Origin: Streptomyces sp. NRRL F-5123
Lineage (GTDB): Bacteria > Actinomycetota > Actinomycetes > Streptomycetales > Streptomycetaceae
Direction: 5' to 3'
Length of the DNA: 15,667 nucleotides
Assembly (NCBI RefSeq): GCF_000721495.1
Contig: NZ_JOHY01000093.1
Coordinates: 1-15,667, forward strand
Every line of letters begins with the position of its first letter. Position 1 is the stretch's first letter. The notes beneath the pieces are model-generated. The model saw nothing but the letters and a program-made list of their open reading frames with translations, did not search any database and had not been told where the DNA came from. Positions 7,169 to 15,184 of the stretch are shown here, piece after piece. Made by a program: the position numbers and the translations under genes.

Positions 7169-7174
7169 TACCCT
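7169..7174 (+). promoter_or_regulatory. Possible -10 box of a leaderless gene
   Basis: TACCCT at 7169-7174 is followed by 6 bases and then the ATG at 7181, in a 48-bp divergent spacer shared with the DinB/DUF664 gene. There is no ribosome site before the ATG, so leaderless translation is likely. A -35 element is not evident. Confidence 0.4.
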
Positions 7175-7180
7175 TCTGTC

Positions 7181-7483
7181 ATGGCGCAGTGGCGGCGGTT
7201 TCCGAGCAGAGCGTTCTGGGCCGTGGACCGGTTCATGGGAGGCCAACGGCCTCCGACCCGCAGCCAGAAGTGGGCCGCTCGCCATCCGGTCGCCACAGGC
7301 CTGTGCGCGGCCGTCCCCACGACGCTCTTCTTCCTCGCGCTGTCCCCCGGAACAGCCCCCGGCGACCTCGCGTTCGCCGCATTCTCCGGCCTGGCCCTGG
7401 GACTCGTCTTCAGCCTCACGGCCGCTTCGGAACGGCTCCGCCAGCGCCGCCTCAAACGCCTGGGGCTCTGGAACGGTTCGTGA
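7181..7483 (+). CDS. Small two-helix membrane protein
   Basis: The protein has 100 residues and no recognised family. The N-terminus is basic and aromatic (MAQWRRFPSRAFWAVDRF). It is followed by two hydrophobic segments, about 36-56 (VATGLCAAVPTTLFFLAL) and 61-82 (GDLAFAAFSGLALGLVFSLT), and a strongly basic tail ERLRQRRLKRLG (84-95). Both ends probably face the cytoplasm by the positive-inside rule. G/C-rich third codon positions and the leaderless-type -10 box support it as a real gene. It is divergent from the DinB/DUF664 gene and converges on the SUKH-3 immunity gene, with only 18 bp between the two stop codons. Nothing in the sequence indicates its role. Confidence 0.75.
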   Translation: MAQWRRFPSRAFWAVDRFMGGQRPPTRSQKWAARHPVATGLCAAVPTTLFFLALSPGTAPGDLAFAAFSGLALGLVFSLTAASERLRQRRLKRLGLWNGS

Positions 7484-7501
7484 AGGGGACCGCCCCCGCC
7501 C

Positions 7502-7993
7502 TCACCGCGGCCACGGCGCCAGGCCCGCGCCGGAGTGCAGGCAGACCAGCGGGCGGTCCGCAAGCAGCGTGAGCCGCAGAGCGTCCTCGAACGTCGCTCC
7601 CAGCTCCCAGATCCAGCCGAGCCCGGCGGCGACCACCCTGCCTTGGCTCTCCACGAAGACGCTCGAATAGCTGAGCCACTCCCCAAGGGGGAAATATTTT
7701 CCGCCAAGAACGTCCTCGATCTCCCGGGCCAATTCCCTCTGACCGGACCCGGCCGACATCGGGTCGAAATTGAACGGCTCATCGTTGGTAAAATTCGGAC
7801 CGACTGAGTTCACTGGCACGACCACCAGCCCACCGAGCGCGGAAAGAATCTCCTCGGCTTGCCTACTCGACGTATAACCCTCAAGCGACAATTGTTCGAC
7901 CCACGGCTTCACATCCACGCTTCGCCGAGGGCCCCAACCGGATTCACGGAGGGCCCGCCGCAGCTCAGGCGGCAACGAGTCGAAGTCGATCAC
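7502..7993 (-). CDS. SUKH-3 family immunity protein
   Basis: The protein has 163 residues. It matches the SUKH-3 immunity family: N-terminal LPPELRRALRESGWGPRRSVD (7-27), then a helix and the ALGGLVV segment (52-58). The C-terminal half has the typical FPLGEWLSYSSVFVESQGRV (101-120) followed by GWIWELGATFEDALRLTLL (126-144). SUKH proteins are cytoplasmic immunity factors that neutralise nuclease and deaminase toxins of polymorphic toxin systems. The GTG start at 7993 overlaps the TGA of the upstream Rhs toxin (GTGA, 4 bp), so the two genes are probably translationally coupled. GC is about 61% over 7681-7980, well below the neighbourhood, which suggests it moved together with the toxin tip. 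Binding to that toxin is inferred from position and family. Confidence 0.93.
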   Translation of the reverse strand: MIDFDSLPPELRRALRESGWGPRRSVDVKPWVEQLSLEGYTSSRQAEEILSALGGLVVVPVNSVGPNFTNDEPFNFDPMSAGSGQRELAREIEDVLGGKYFPLGEWLSYSSVFVESQGRVVAAGLGWIWELGATFEDALRLTLLADRPLVCLHSGAGLAPWPR

Positions 7994-10900
7994 GGCTGCT
8001 CAAAATCATCGTCGAGGTTGTTCAGCAAACGCTGGCAGCGGCCACACGGCGCTGCGGGTTGACCGTGGTCACTTGTATCCGAGGTGGGCATCTGGTTATT
8101 TCTCGTCCTCACCGTCTGCATACTACCTCCCCTGATCGCATCGGGCCCCTCCGCCTCTTGCGCCTGTATGAGGCAGTCCACTTCCGAACATCCGCCATGA
8201 TGACCGGCCGTCTGCAATTCTCCCGACAGCGGCTCCGCCGGTTCCCTACCATGCCCATTACGTCCTTGGTACGTTCGCCCGGACGGAGACGTGTATTCCG
8301 AAGCAAATTTCCCTCCCTTCATGTTACGGACCCTGTCCGCATAGTTCTGCAGGGACGGACTTGGGGAAGCCTTGGACGGCGCAGCGCCTCCGCCTCCGTT
8401 TCCGGCCATATGGCTCGCACCTGCCAGGTTGGCCACCACCGCCGCACCTGCCGCAACCGTCGTCGCGCCCGCCGCCTCCGCGGCCACGCTCAAGCCTGCT
8501 GATGCCGCGGCCACCGATGCCATCGCCAGGGATCCGGTGGCCAGGGAGGATTCGGCGAAGGCCATCGCCATGGGGGCGGCCAGCTCCGGCATGATCACCA
8601 TCGCCGTGACGATCGCGGCCACCGCGAGGGTGATCTCCGCCACCGTGATGATCGTGTCCAGGTGGCGTTTGACCTGGCACGCGACGTTGTACCAGGAGCA
8701 GTGGCGCTTCGCCGCCCTCGCCGCCGCGGCCTTCGCCTTGGCTCGGGCCTGGGCCTCGGCCTTTTCCTGGGCGGCCTTGACGGCGGCCGCGTAGGCCTTG
8801 GCGGCGGCGTCGGCGTAGGCCCTGTCGGCCTTGGTGACGGCGTCGTTGTAGCCGCTGCAGGTCTTGGGGGTGCAGAGGGCGCCGAAGCCGTTGTCGTGGG
8901 CGAGCTTCTGGGAGATGGGCTTTCCGCCCTTCTCCGTCGGCACGTTCATGGTGGGGTCGGCCCACCAGTTGTCCAGGCCCGTGGGGTCGCTGAAGGTGAC
9001 GGGGTTGCTGGAGGCGTAGGTGTAGCCGTTGAGCTGCTGGGGGTCCGTCTCCAGGACGGGGTCGAGGGAGACGAAGCGGCCGAGGTCGGTGTCGTACTCG
9101 CGGGCGCCGATCGTCGTGAGTTCGTCGTCGGGGTCCTGCGGGCTGTTGAGGAAACCGTTGGGGTCGAGCCAGCTGCTGCCCGGGGTGGGGCCGCGCGGGG
9201 CGCCGTACGGGGTGTACTGCTGCCAGGACGGGTTGGCGGCGGTGGCGTCGAGGGCGAGGGTGCCGGTGCCGTGCTGGTCGCCGTACTCGAAGCCGTAGCC
9301 CTTGGTGGTGACGATGGCCTGGCCGCCGCCGGGCAGGTCGTAGGAGCGGACGTTGCTCAGGTCGCCGGACGTGGTGTCGAGGGTGATCTGCTGGTCGGGC
9401 AGGAAGACGGTGACCGAGCCCGGGTCGGTGCGCTCGACGACGCTGCCACCGTCGTCGTAGAGGTAGCCGGTGGTGTGGGTGCCGGTGGTCGCGGTGCTGA
9501 GCCGGCCCTCGTCGTCCCAGGTGAGCGACTGCGCTCCGGCGGTGGTGGGGCGGGAGACGGTGTCGCCGAGGCTGTCGTAGCAGTAGTTCTTGGTGGTGGT
9601 CGTCGCGCCCGTCGTTGTGCTCGCCGAGGCGAGGGTGTGGGCACCGGAGCTGGAGGCGGCGCAGGCGGCGGCGCTGCCTCCGTACGCATAGCTGGTGCTG
9701 GTGTCGGCGCCGCCGGTCAGCGAGTGCTGCACCTGCTGCTTCGGCTGGCCGAGGTTGTCGAAGCTCCAGCTGGTCCAGTACGCGCTGCCCGCGACGCCGT
9801 CCGTGACGACCGCGGCCGCGGTCTGCGGGGTGGGCGCGGTGTCGCAGGTGCCGGCCGCGCTGCTGCCGGTCGTCCACGCCTGGGAGAGCCGGTCGAGCGC
9901 GTCGTAGCGGTAGCACTGCGTCTCGGTGGCGCCGGTGCCGCGGATGTCGGTCTGGGAGGTGATGTTCCCCGACGGGTCGTAGGCGAACTTCGTGTGGTCC
10001 AGCGGGGTCGCCGACACCGCGGTGTTGATGACGTTCTGGTCGAGGAGCGCCCCGGTGTGCGTGTCGTACGTGTTGGTGACGGTCGCCTTCGCCGCCGCCG
10101 ATCCGACGACCTGCTGCGCCACCTGGCCGAGCGCGTCGTACGCGACGTTCTGGACGTAGCCGTGGCTGCCGGAGAGCGTGCACTCCTGGTCGATGCCGTT
10201 GTAGCCGCAGTAGCCGGTGGTCAGGGTCTCCTTCGCCATCCCGCCCGCCGCCGGGACGAGCGTCGCCTTGGGGCGCCCGACCGTGTCGGTGTAGCTGTGC
10301 AGGTAGGTGTAGTCGCCGGCGAGCGCGGTGGTGCCCGGGACGGTGTAGGTCTCGCCGAGCGACTCGGCGAAGATGTTGAAGCCCTTGGCCTGCGTCACGA
10401 AGGTGCCGGCCGCGGTGTAGGACTTCGCCGTCGTGAGGTGGCCGATGGCGTACGTCATGCCGGGCACGGCGTTGTCGCTGTTGTCGTACGTCCACGAGGC
10501 GACCTCGTTGGCGGCCGACTGGGCGTTCAGCGGCGCGTCGTACTCGGCGGTCTTGCGGTTGAGCTTGTCGTAGACGAACGACAGGGTGTGCCCGGCCGGA
10601 TCGGTCGACTGCACCTGGTTGCCGGCGCCGTCGTAGAGGATCGGGGACTGCGCGGGGGTGCTGCCCGCGTCCGGGTCGGTCGAGCCGGTGACGTCGCCGT
10701 GGTAGTTGTACCGCGTGCCCCAGACGTCGCCGGCGGAGTCGACGGTCTGCTGCGCGCGGCCGAGTGCGTCGAAGGTGTAGCGGGTGGCCTGGAACGTTCC
10801 GCCGGTGACCTTCGCGGTGGTGAAGCCGCCCGCGATCGCGGTCGTCACCGTCGGAGCGGTGTCGTACTGGTCGAGTTCGGTGGTGCGGCCCATCGCGTCG

Positions 10901-13900
10901 GCCGTGACCGCGGTCGCGGACTTGCCCTGCGGCGGGACGCTGACGGTGCGGTCGCCGAGGTACTGGCTGTACGCGACCTCGCGGACGGTCTTGTCGTCGA
11001 GACCGGTGACGACGGTCGGGCGGCCCATGCCGTCGTAGGAGGTGATCGTCTGCTGATGGACGTTGTTGTCCTCGGTCTGCATCAGCACGTCGTTCGGGTT
11101 GGACGTGTTGTCCTGGTAGGCGTCGTTGGTCTGGGTCACCCAGCCGTGCGTGTCGTAGAAGGTGTCGCTGATGATCCGCCCGGTGCCCGTGGTGACCGCC
11201 TGGTCCTGGGTCTGGCGGGTGCGCAGCAGCGCATCCAGCAGGTTGACGGACGAGGTGTAGCCGCCGCTGTCGTTCATCACCTTGGTAGTGACGACGACGG
11301 GCGCGGTCGTGCCCGCGGCCGGGAAGCTGTAGCTGTAGAGCTGGTTGGCGGGCTTGTCGGTGGTGCGCGAGTCCTGCCACACGGCGATGGTGCGGCCGAG
11401 GCCGTCGGAGTGGACGGTGGAGAGGACGCCGTTGACGTCGGTGGCGGTCAGGGTGACCGCCCGCTCGGGGTCGTACGTGGACGTCGTGCTCTGGCCGAGG
11501 GCGTTCGTGGCCTTGACCGCGGTGGTGGTCAGATAGGCGGTGTCGGTGTAGGCGGTGGTCGTCTTGTTGCCGTTGCCGTCGTACGTGGCGGTGGGGCGGC
11601 CGTGGGTGTCGTAGACGGTGGTGGAGTCGGTCTGGTAGACGAACGCGCCGGCCGCGTAGCCGATGGCGTCCTGCTGCACGGAGGAGTCCGCGAGCGTGGG
11701 GGCGGGCTGCGGCCACGCAGGCAGCGCGGGCTGCGGCCAGGTCGCCGCCATCGTCTGGTTGTCGTAGAAGGTGCGGGTGTCCGAGATGACGTCGGTGGCC
11801 CGGTCCAGCCCGGTCGGCGCGGTCAGGGCGTTGGTCTGGGCGGCGGTGGGCGCGCTGGCCCCGGCCGGTGAGGTGCCGCCGCACGGCTTGGCGTCGGTCT
11901 CGGTCTCGGCGACCAGGCCGGTGAGGTTGAGCGCGGTGTTCGCGGCGGCGTACGTGGTGCGGGTGCAGGTCTCCTGGGAGCCCGTCTTCCCGGCCTTCGC
12001 GAGGTCGCCGTGCGCGTACGAGAACTTCTCCAGGCCGAACGTCGGCGAGTCCGGGTCGGTGTCGAAGCTGACGTCGGTCTCGGTGGTGCGCCAGGTCGTG
12101 GGAGTGGTGCTGGTGATCGCCTGGCGGTCCCACGTCTCGACCTGGCCCATGGCGTGGGCGGTCAGCGGCGGCAGGCCGCTGCGGGTACGGCTCGCGTAGG
12201 ACGCCGACAGCCAGTAGGAGTTGATGGTCGAGTGGTCGACCGGGCCGCCGTCGTACGTGTAGGTGGCGCTCTCCATCGGCTGGCCGGAGAACTGGTCGGT
12301 GTCGGGGTGCTTGCCGCCCTGCGAGTCGGTGAGCGTGACGGACCTGCTCGACGTGGACGACAGCCAGTCGCCGTCCATGCCGCGGTAGTACCAGGACTCG
12401 GAGAGCGTGAGCGGATCCGTGCCCTGGCCGGTGCGCACCTGGACGTCGCCGTAGCCGCGCCACTGGCCGTACGTGCGGTACTTCGCCTTGACCAGCTCGT
12501 TGTCGTCGTAGTGCCAGGCGGCCGGGCCGAGGTACTTGTACGACGTGTAGAGGCCCGCGGAGCCGCCGGAGGGGTCGGACTGGGCGACCGAGGTGGCCAC
12601 GTACTTGTTGAACCAGTCCAGGTACGAGGTCGTCAGACCGTCGGGGCTCCACCGGACCGGGAAGCACGACGAGGTGTTCGTCTGCGGGTCCAGATTCTGG
12701 ATGCTGCTGGGGGTGCAGGGCGAGACGAGGCCGTAGGTGACGCTGATGACGCTGCCGGTCTCGGTGGTGATCGAGTTGATGCGGTAGCGGTTGAGCGGGC
12801 CGAGGCCGCCGCCGGTGCCGGAGGTGAAGTTCACCCGGTTGGCCATCATGGTCGACGAGAACGTCACCTTGGGCAGGGTGACCGCGGGGCCGCCCGCGGT
12901 GGTGTCGGCGCCGGTGTGCTCGATGGAGTCCAGCCACAGGGTGGAGGTGTTGAAGGTGCCCGTCGTCGGGATCGACTGGCCGAGGGTCCACGAGTCGACG
13001 GTGCGGTACGCGCTGCCGTCCCACTGCCGCGTGGTGATCGAGGAGAGCCGCACGGTGGAGAAGAAGGCGGGCCCGTAGCTGTCGCAGCCGGACGTCTTCG
13101 CGCACAGCAGGTCGAAGGGGACGTCCGGCCAGCTCGCGGCGGTGTCCTTGGTCAGCGCCGGGCAGCTGGCCTTGCCGCAGCGGTCGCCGCTGTCGTAGAC
13201 GACCTGGTCGGGCACGGTCCCGTAGGCGTTGCCGTCGGTGAAGCCGTAGTCGATGTGGTCGAGGTAGCTGTCCCGGACGTAGCTGCCGTCGGCGGCGCCG
13301 TCACGCTCGCCGTAGTGGTTGGTGGCCTGCTTGTAGTAGTACGCCATCGCCCCGCCGTGCAGGTTGGTGACGTAGTCCAGGTGCCAGCGGTAGGCCATCG
13401 TGCAGACGGAGTCGGCGAAGCCGGAGGACTTGTAGCACGGGCCGGAGTCGTCGAGGGAGAAGACCGGCTCGGTGTCGACGGAGTTCGTGGTGGGCTTGCC
13501 GTCGGTCCAGCCGGGCAGCTTGTTGCGGCCGAAGGAGAAGACGGTGCCCGAGCGGTCGGTGACCGTCCAGTAGTCGGTGTTGTACGTGCCGCTGCCGTTG
13601 CCGGTGCCGGTCTGGTGGGTGACGACGTCACCGCTGCCGTTGGCGGGCTCGTAGGTCTTCTTGTCGGCGTCCCAGATCAGCGACGTGGTCGAGCCGTTGA
13701 GGGACAGCGTGAGCAGCGGGCCGTCGTAGCACATGTCGCCGGTGGCGTCGCCGCTCGGCAGGTTCTTGCCCGCGACGGCGTCGCTGCACGAGAGGAAGGA
13801 CTGCTCGACGAAGGAGTCCGCGGCCGACCAGCCGTCGCCGATCCACGACGACTGCGCCTCCGTGGACGCGACCTGCCCGTCGATGCTCCCCGAGTCGTAC

Positions 13901-14823
13901 GACAGGTCGGGCGTCGGCTCCAGTCCGGTCACGGACGGCGGTACGGAGATCGGGTACGAGTAGTCGAAGGAGCCCGCCGAACCGCCCGCGGTCCACGAGC
14001 CGGACGGCTTCATCGACGTGGCCCCGTACTGGCCGCCCGCGCCGCCGCCGTCGCCCGAGGACGCGGCGGAGGTGGCGGCGAGGACGACCGGGGCGGCGCT
14101 TGCGGTCGCGGTCGCGGGGGCGGTCAGCGCCATGGTGGTGGACAGCGTCTGGGCGGCGCCGTCGTTGCTGGTCCGCAGCGGGGTCTGGGTACGGCACGAG
14201 GCGAGCTGCGGGGTCGTCAGGGCGCAGGCAGGGAGCTGGACGAGGTGCAGCCGCGAGGCGTAGTCGCCGCCGTAGGCCTGGGCGAAGGAGGAGTAGTCCA
14301 CGCCCAGGCGCACCGTGCCGGGTCCGGAACCGGTGGGCGTCACCTGGGCCACCACGCCGGTGATCCCGGCGTCCTCGGCGGCCTTCCGGTCGAGCACCTT
14401 GACCTTGAGCGCTGTCAGACCGCCCTTGGCGGGTGCGCTGTCCTTGGCGGTGGTGGCGGCCTTGCCGTCCGTGCCCGCCTTGCCGGTCTTGGCGGCCTCG
14501 CCGTCGACCCGCTGGGCCCACACCGGGCTGCCGGGGCTACTGCTCCGGGCGGAGGTCAGCTCCAGCGTGCCGGACACGGCGGACGGGAAGGTGGTCGCGG
14601 TCGCCTTGTACGGCTTCGCCTTCTTGGCGGGCTTCGGGGCCGCACGGTGGACCGCGCTCACCGGGACGGGCGCGCCGAGCACCGGCTTCGGCGCGTGCAC
14701 GTGTGCCTTGGCGGGCGGCAGCGCGGACGCCACGGCGGTCTGCAGCACCAGCGCGAAGATCGCCAGCAGGGCGACCCTCAGCGACAGGAACCGGTTTCTG
14801 TTCCACCACAGCTTCGACCGCAC
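7990..14823 (-). CDS. Secreted Rhs/YD-repeat toxin with deaminase-like C-terminus
   Basis: The protein has about 2277 residues. A signal peptide spans 1-34 (hydrophobic core about 17-32, AxA-type cut near ASA), followed by Pro/Ala/Lys-rich linkers. The GSFDYSYPISVPP segment at about 285-300 is usual for actinobacterial Rhs proteins. YD repeats start near 1071 (YDTHGRPTATYDGNGNK) and lead to the Rhs core, YDTDLGRFVSLDP (1910-1922), ending in DPTGL (1946-1950). The variable tip follows: an Ala/Lys helix (about 1993-2040), a hydrophobic stretch (about 2056-2135), a linker, and a C-terminal domain with GGCSEVDC (2210-2217) and PCGRC (2259-2263). CxE plus PCxxC is the zinc/catalytic signature of the deaminase superfamily, and the setting looks most like YwqJ-type toxin deaminases. 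The target may be a nucleic acid or nucleotide base. The GTG at 14823 has a G-rich ribosome site; a TTG at 14862 would add 13 residues. Immunity is the overlapping SUKH-3 gene. Confidence 0.93.
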   Translation of the reverse strand: MRSKLWWNRNRFLSLRVALLAIFALVLQTAVASALPPAKAHVHAPKPVLGAPVPVSAVHRAAPKPAKKAKPYKATATTFPSAVSGTLELTSARSSSPGSPVWAQRVDGEAAKTGKAGTDGKAATTAKDSAPAKGGLTALKVKVLDRKAAEDAGITGVVAQVTPTGSGPGTVRLGVDYSSFAQAYGGDYASRLHLVQLPACALTTPQLASCRTQTPLRTSNDGAAQTLSTTMALTAPATATASAAPVVLAATSAASSGDGGGAGGQYGATSMKPSGSWTAGGSAGSFDYSYPISVPPSVTGLEPTPDLSYDSGSIDGQVASTEAQSSWIGDGWSAADSFVEQSFLSCSDAVAGKNLPSGDATGDMCYDGPLLTLSLNGSTTSLIWDADKKTYEPANGSGDVVTHQTGTGNGSGTYNTDYWTVTDRSGTVFSFGRNKLPGWTDGKPTTNSVDTEPVFSLDDSGPCYKSSGFADSVCTMAYRWHLDYVTNLHGGAMAYYYKQATNHYGERDGAADGSYVRDSYLDHIDYGFTDGNAYGTVPDQVVYDSGDRCGKASCPALTKDTAASWPDVPFDLLCAKTSGCDSYGPAFFSTVRLSSITTRQWDGSAYRTVDSWTLGQSIPTTGTFNTSTLWLDSIEHTGADTTAGGPAVTLPKVTFSSTMMANRVNFTSGTGGGLGPLNRYRINSITTETGSVISVTYGLVSPCTPSSIQNLDPQTNTSSCFPVRWSPDGLTTSYLDWFNKYVATSVAQSDPSGGSAGLYTSYKYLGPAAWHYDDNELVKAKYRTYGQWRGYGDVQVRTGQGTDPLTLSESWYYRGMDGDWLSSTSSRSVTLTDSQGGKHPDTDQFSGQPMESATYTYDGGPVDHSTINSYWLSASYASRTRSGLPPLTAHAMGQVETWDRQAITSTTPTTWRTTETDVSFDTDPDSPTFGLEKFSYAHGDLAKAGKTGSQETCTRTTYAAANTALNLTGLVAETETDAKPCGGTSPAGASAPTAAQTNALTAPTGLDRATDVISDTRTFYDNQTMAATWPQPALPAWPQPAPTLADSSVQQDAIGYAAGAFVYQTDSTTVYDTHGRPTATYDGNGNKTTTAYTDTAYLTTTAVKATNALGQSTTSTYDPERAVTLTATDVNGVLSTVHSDGLGRTIAVWQDSRTTDKPANQLYSYSFPAAGTTAPVVVTTKVMNDSGGYTSSVNLLDALLRTRQTQDQAVTTGTGRIISDTFYDTHGWVTQTNDAYQDNTSNPNDVLMQTEDNNVHQQTITSYDGMGRPTVVTGLDDKTVREVAYSQYLGDRTVSVPPQGKSATAVTADAMGRTTELDQYDTAPTVTTAIAGGFTTAKVTGGTFQATRYTFDALGRAQQTVDSAGDVWGTRYNYHGDVTGSTDPDAGSTPAQSPILYDGAGNQVQSTDPAGHTLSFVYDKLNRKTAEYDAPLNAQSAANEVASWTYDNSDNAVPGMTYAIGHLTTAKSYTAAGTFVTQAKGFNIFAESLGETYTVPGTTALAGDYTYLHSYTDTVGRPKATLVPAAGGMAKETLTTGYCGYNGIDQECTLSGSHGYVQNVAYDALGQVAQQVVGSAAAKATVTNTYDTHTGALLDQNVINTAVSATPLDHTKFAYDPSGNITSQTDIRGTGATETQCYRYDALDRLSQAWTTGSSAAGTCDTAPTPQTAAAVVTDGVAGSAYWTSWSFDNLGQPKQQVQHSLTGGADTSTSYAYGGSAAACAASSSGAHTLASASTTTGATTTTKNYCYDSLGDTVSRPTTAGAQSLTWDDEGRLSTATTGTHTTGYLYDDGGSVVERTDPGSVTVFLPDQQITLDTTSGDLSNVRSYDLPGGGQAIVTTKGYGFEYGDQHGTGTLALDATAANPSWQQYTPYGAPRGPTPGSSWLDPNGFLNSPQDPDDELTTIGAREYDTDLGRFVSLDPVLETDPQQLNGYTYASSNPVTFSDPTGLDNWWADPTMNVPTEKGGKPISQKLAHDNGFGALCTPKTCSGYNDAVTKADRAYADAAAKAYAAAVKAAQEKAEAQARAKAKAAAARAAKRHCSWYNVACQVKRHLDTIITVAEITLAVAAIVTAMVIMPELAAPMAMAFAESSLATGSLAMASVAAASAGLSVAAEAAGATTVAAGAAVVANLAGASHMAGNGGGGAAPSKASPSPSLQNYADRVRNMKGGKFASEYTSPSGRTYQGRNGHGREPAEPLSGELQTAGHHGGCSEVDCLIQAQEAEGPDAIRGGSMQTVRTRNNQMPTSDTSDHGQPAAPCGRCQRLLNNLDDDFEQP
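8000..8184 (-). other. Deaminase-like toxin tip of the Rhs protein
   Basis: This is the last part of the Rhs gene (about residues 2210-2274), carrying GGCSEVDC and, about 49 residues later, PCGRCQRLL. By analogy with cytidine-deaminase-fold enzymes, C2212, C2260 and C2263 would bind zinc and E2214 would be the proton shuttle. Family choice (YwqJ-like versus another bacterial toxin deaminase clade) is by motif and the SUKH neighbour only. Confidence 0.75.
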
Positions 14824-14906
14824 AGCCCCGCCCCCCACTTCCCCGAACAGCGTCCGGACCAACTGCGCAGTGACACACGGCTTTTGCCACAGAGCATCAG
14901 CGGAGG

Positions 14907-14939
14907 AAGTTAGCGCCAGTTGGCTTGCACATGGATCAA
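14907..14939 (-). promoter_or_regulatory. Candidate promoter of the Rhs toxin gene
   Basis: On the minus strand TTGATC (14934-14939) stands upstream of TAACTT (14907-14912), which fits TANNNT. The 21-bp spacer is long, so the -35 may not be real. Transcription would start near 14900 and give a leader of about 77 nt before the GTG at 14823. Confidence 0.3.
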
Positions 14940-14947
14940 AAGAAGGC

Positions 14948-14963
14948 TGTGATGTGCATCACT
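14948..14963. promoter_or_regulatory. CRP/FNR-like palindrome
   Basis: TGTGATGTGCATCACT contains the dyad GTGATG-TG-CATCAC. It matches TGTGA-N6-TCACA at nine of ten positions, and differs at one position from the GTG-N6-GNCAC motif known for Streptomyces Crp. It would be centred about 55 bp upstream of the inferred start of the Rhs transcript, a location compatible with activation. Binding is inference. Confidence 0.4.
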
Positions 14964-15023
14964 TTTTTTGTGCGGCTCTCGTGAGTTTTCTGTGGTGACG
15001 ACGAAAAACTAAAGCCGAACCCC

Positions 15024-15044
15024 GGGAACAGTAAAGCGATTCCC
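15024..15044. repeat. GGGAA-N11-TTCCC inverted repeat
   Basis: Perfect 5-bp arms at 15024-15028 and 15040-15044 flank an AT-rich centre, about 140 bp before the start of the secreted-protein gene. It could be an operator, but no known consensus is recognised. Confidence 0.25.
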
Positions 15045-15184
15045 AAATATCAAGGAGAATCGTGGTCAAAAAGGGGCACCGCTCACCAGTCCTTCACACC
15101 GAACACTCATGGGCTGTACAAGTCCTTCGGAATACTCACGGCGACAGACCAGGCGCCCAACCCGGGCAAACGGGAAGTGAAGTG

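Larger units (their letters stand above)
14824..15184. other. Divergent spacer between the Rhs and secreted-protein genes
   Basis: This spacer of 361 bp has an AT-rich core; a hand count gives about 46% GC over 14941-15060. It contains a CRP-like palindrome (14948-14963), a run of seven T (14963-14969) and a GGGAA-N11-TTCCC dyad (15024-15044). Two copies of AGTCCTTC start 33 bp apart (15088 and 15121), each followed by a similar A-x-TCA-x-GG stretch. It must hold the promoters of both genes. No RNA gene is recognised. Confidence 0.6.

Noticed and set aside
7133..7285. N-terminal extension of the DinB/DUF664 protein
   Set aside because: It overlaps the divergent membrane-protein gene, and the family N-terminus begins at the ATG at 7132.
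8662..11871. Plus-strand open frame of 1069 codons opposite the Rhs gene
   Set aside because: Low-complexity Gly/Val/Arg/Ala product without domains; it mirrors the codon bias of the Rhs gene, whose YD repeats are unmistakable.
14824..14862. TTG start 13 codons upstream for the Rhs gene
   Set aside because: The GTG at 14823 gives a normal signal peptide with a G-rich ribosome site; the extension adds an acidic/Gly stretch before the n-region.
12010..14913. Plus-strand open frame of 967 codons opposite the Rhs N-terminal half
   Set aside because: Same antisense artefact of high GC; no domain, signal or ribosome site.
15062..15184. GTG start at 15062 for the partial secreted gene, with AAGGAG upstream
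   Set aside because: The extra 41 codons have many A/T third positions, unlike coding sequence here, and the ribosome-site spacing is only 4 bases; kept as a weaker alternative.
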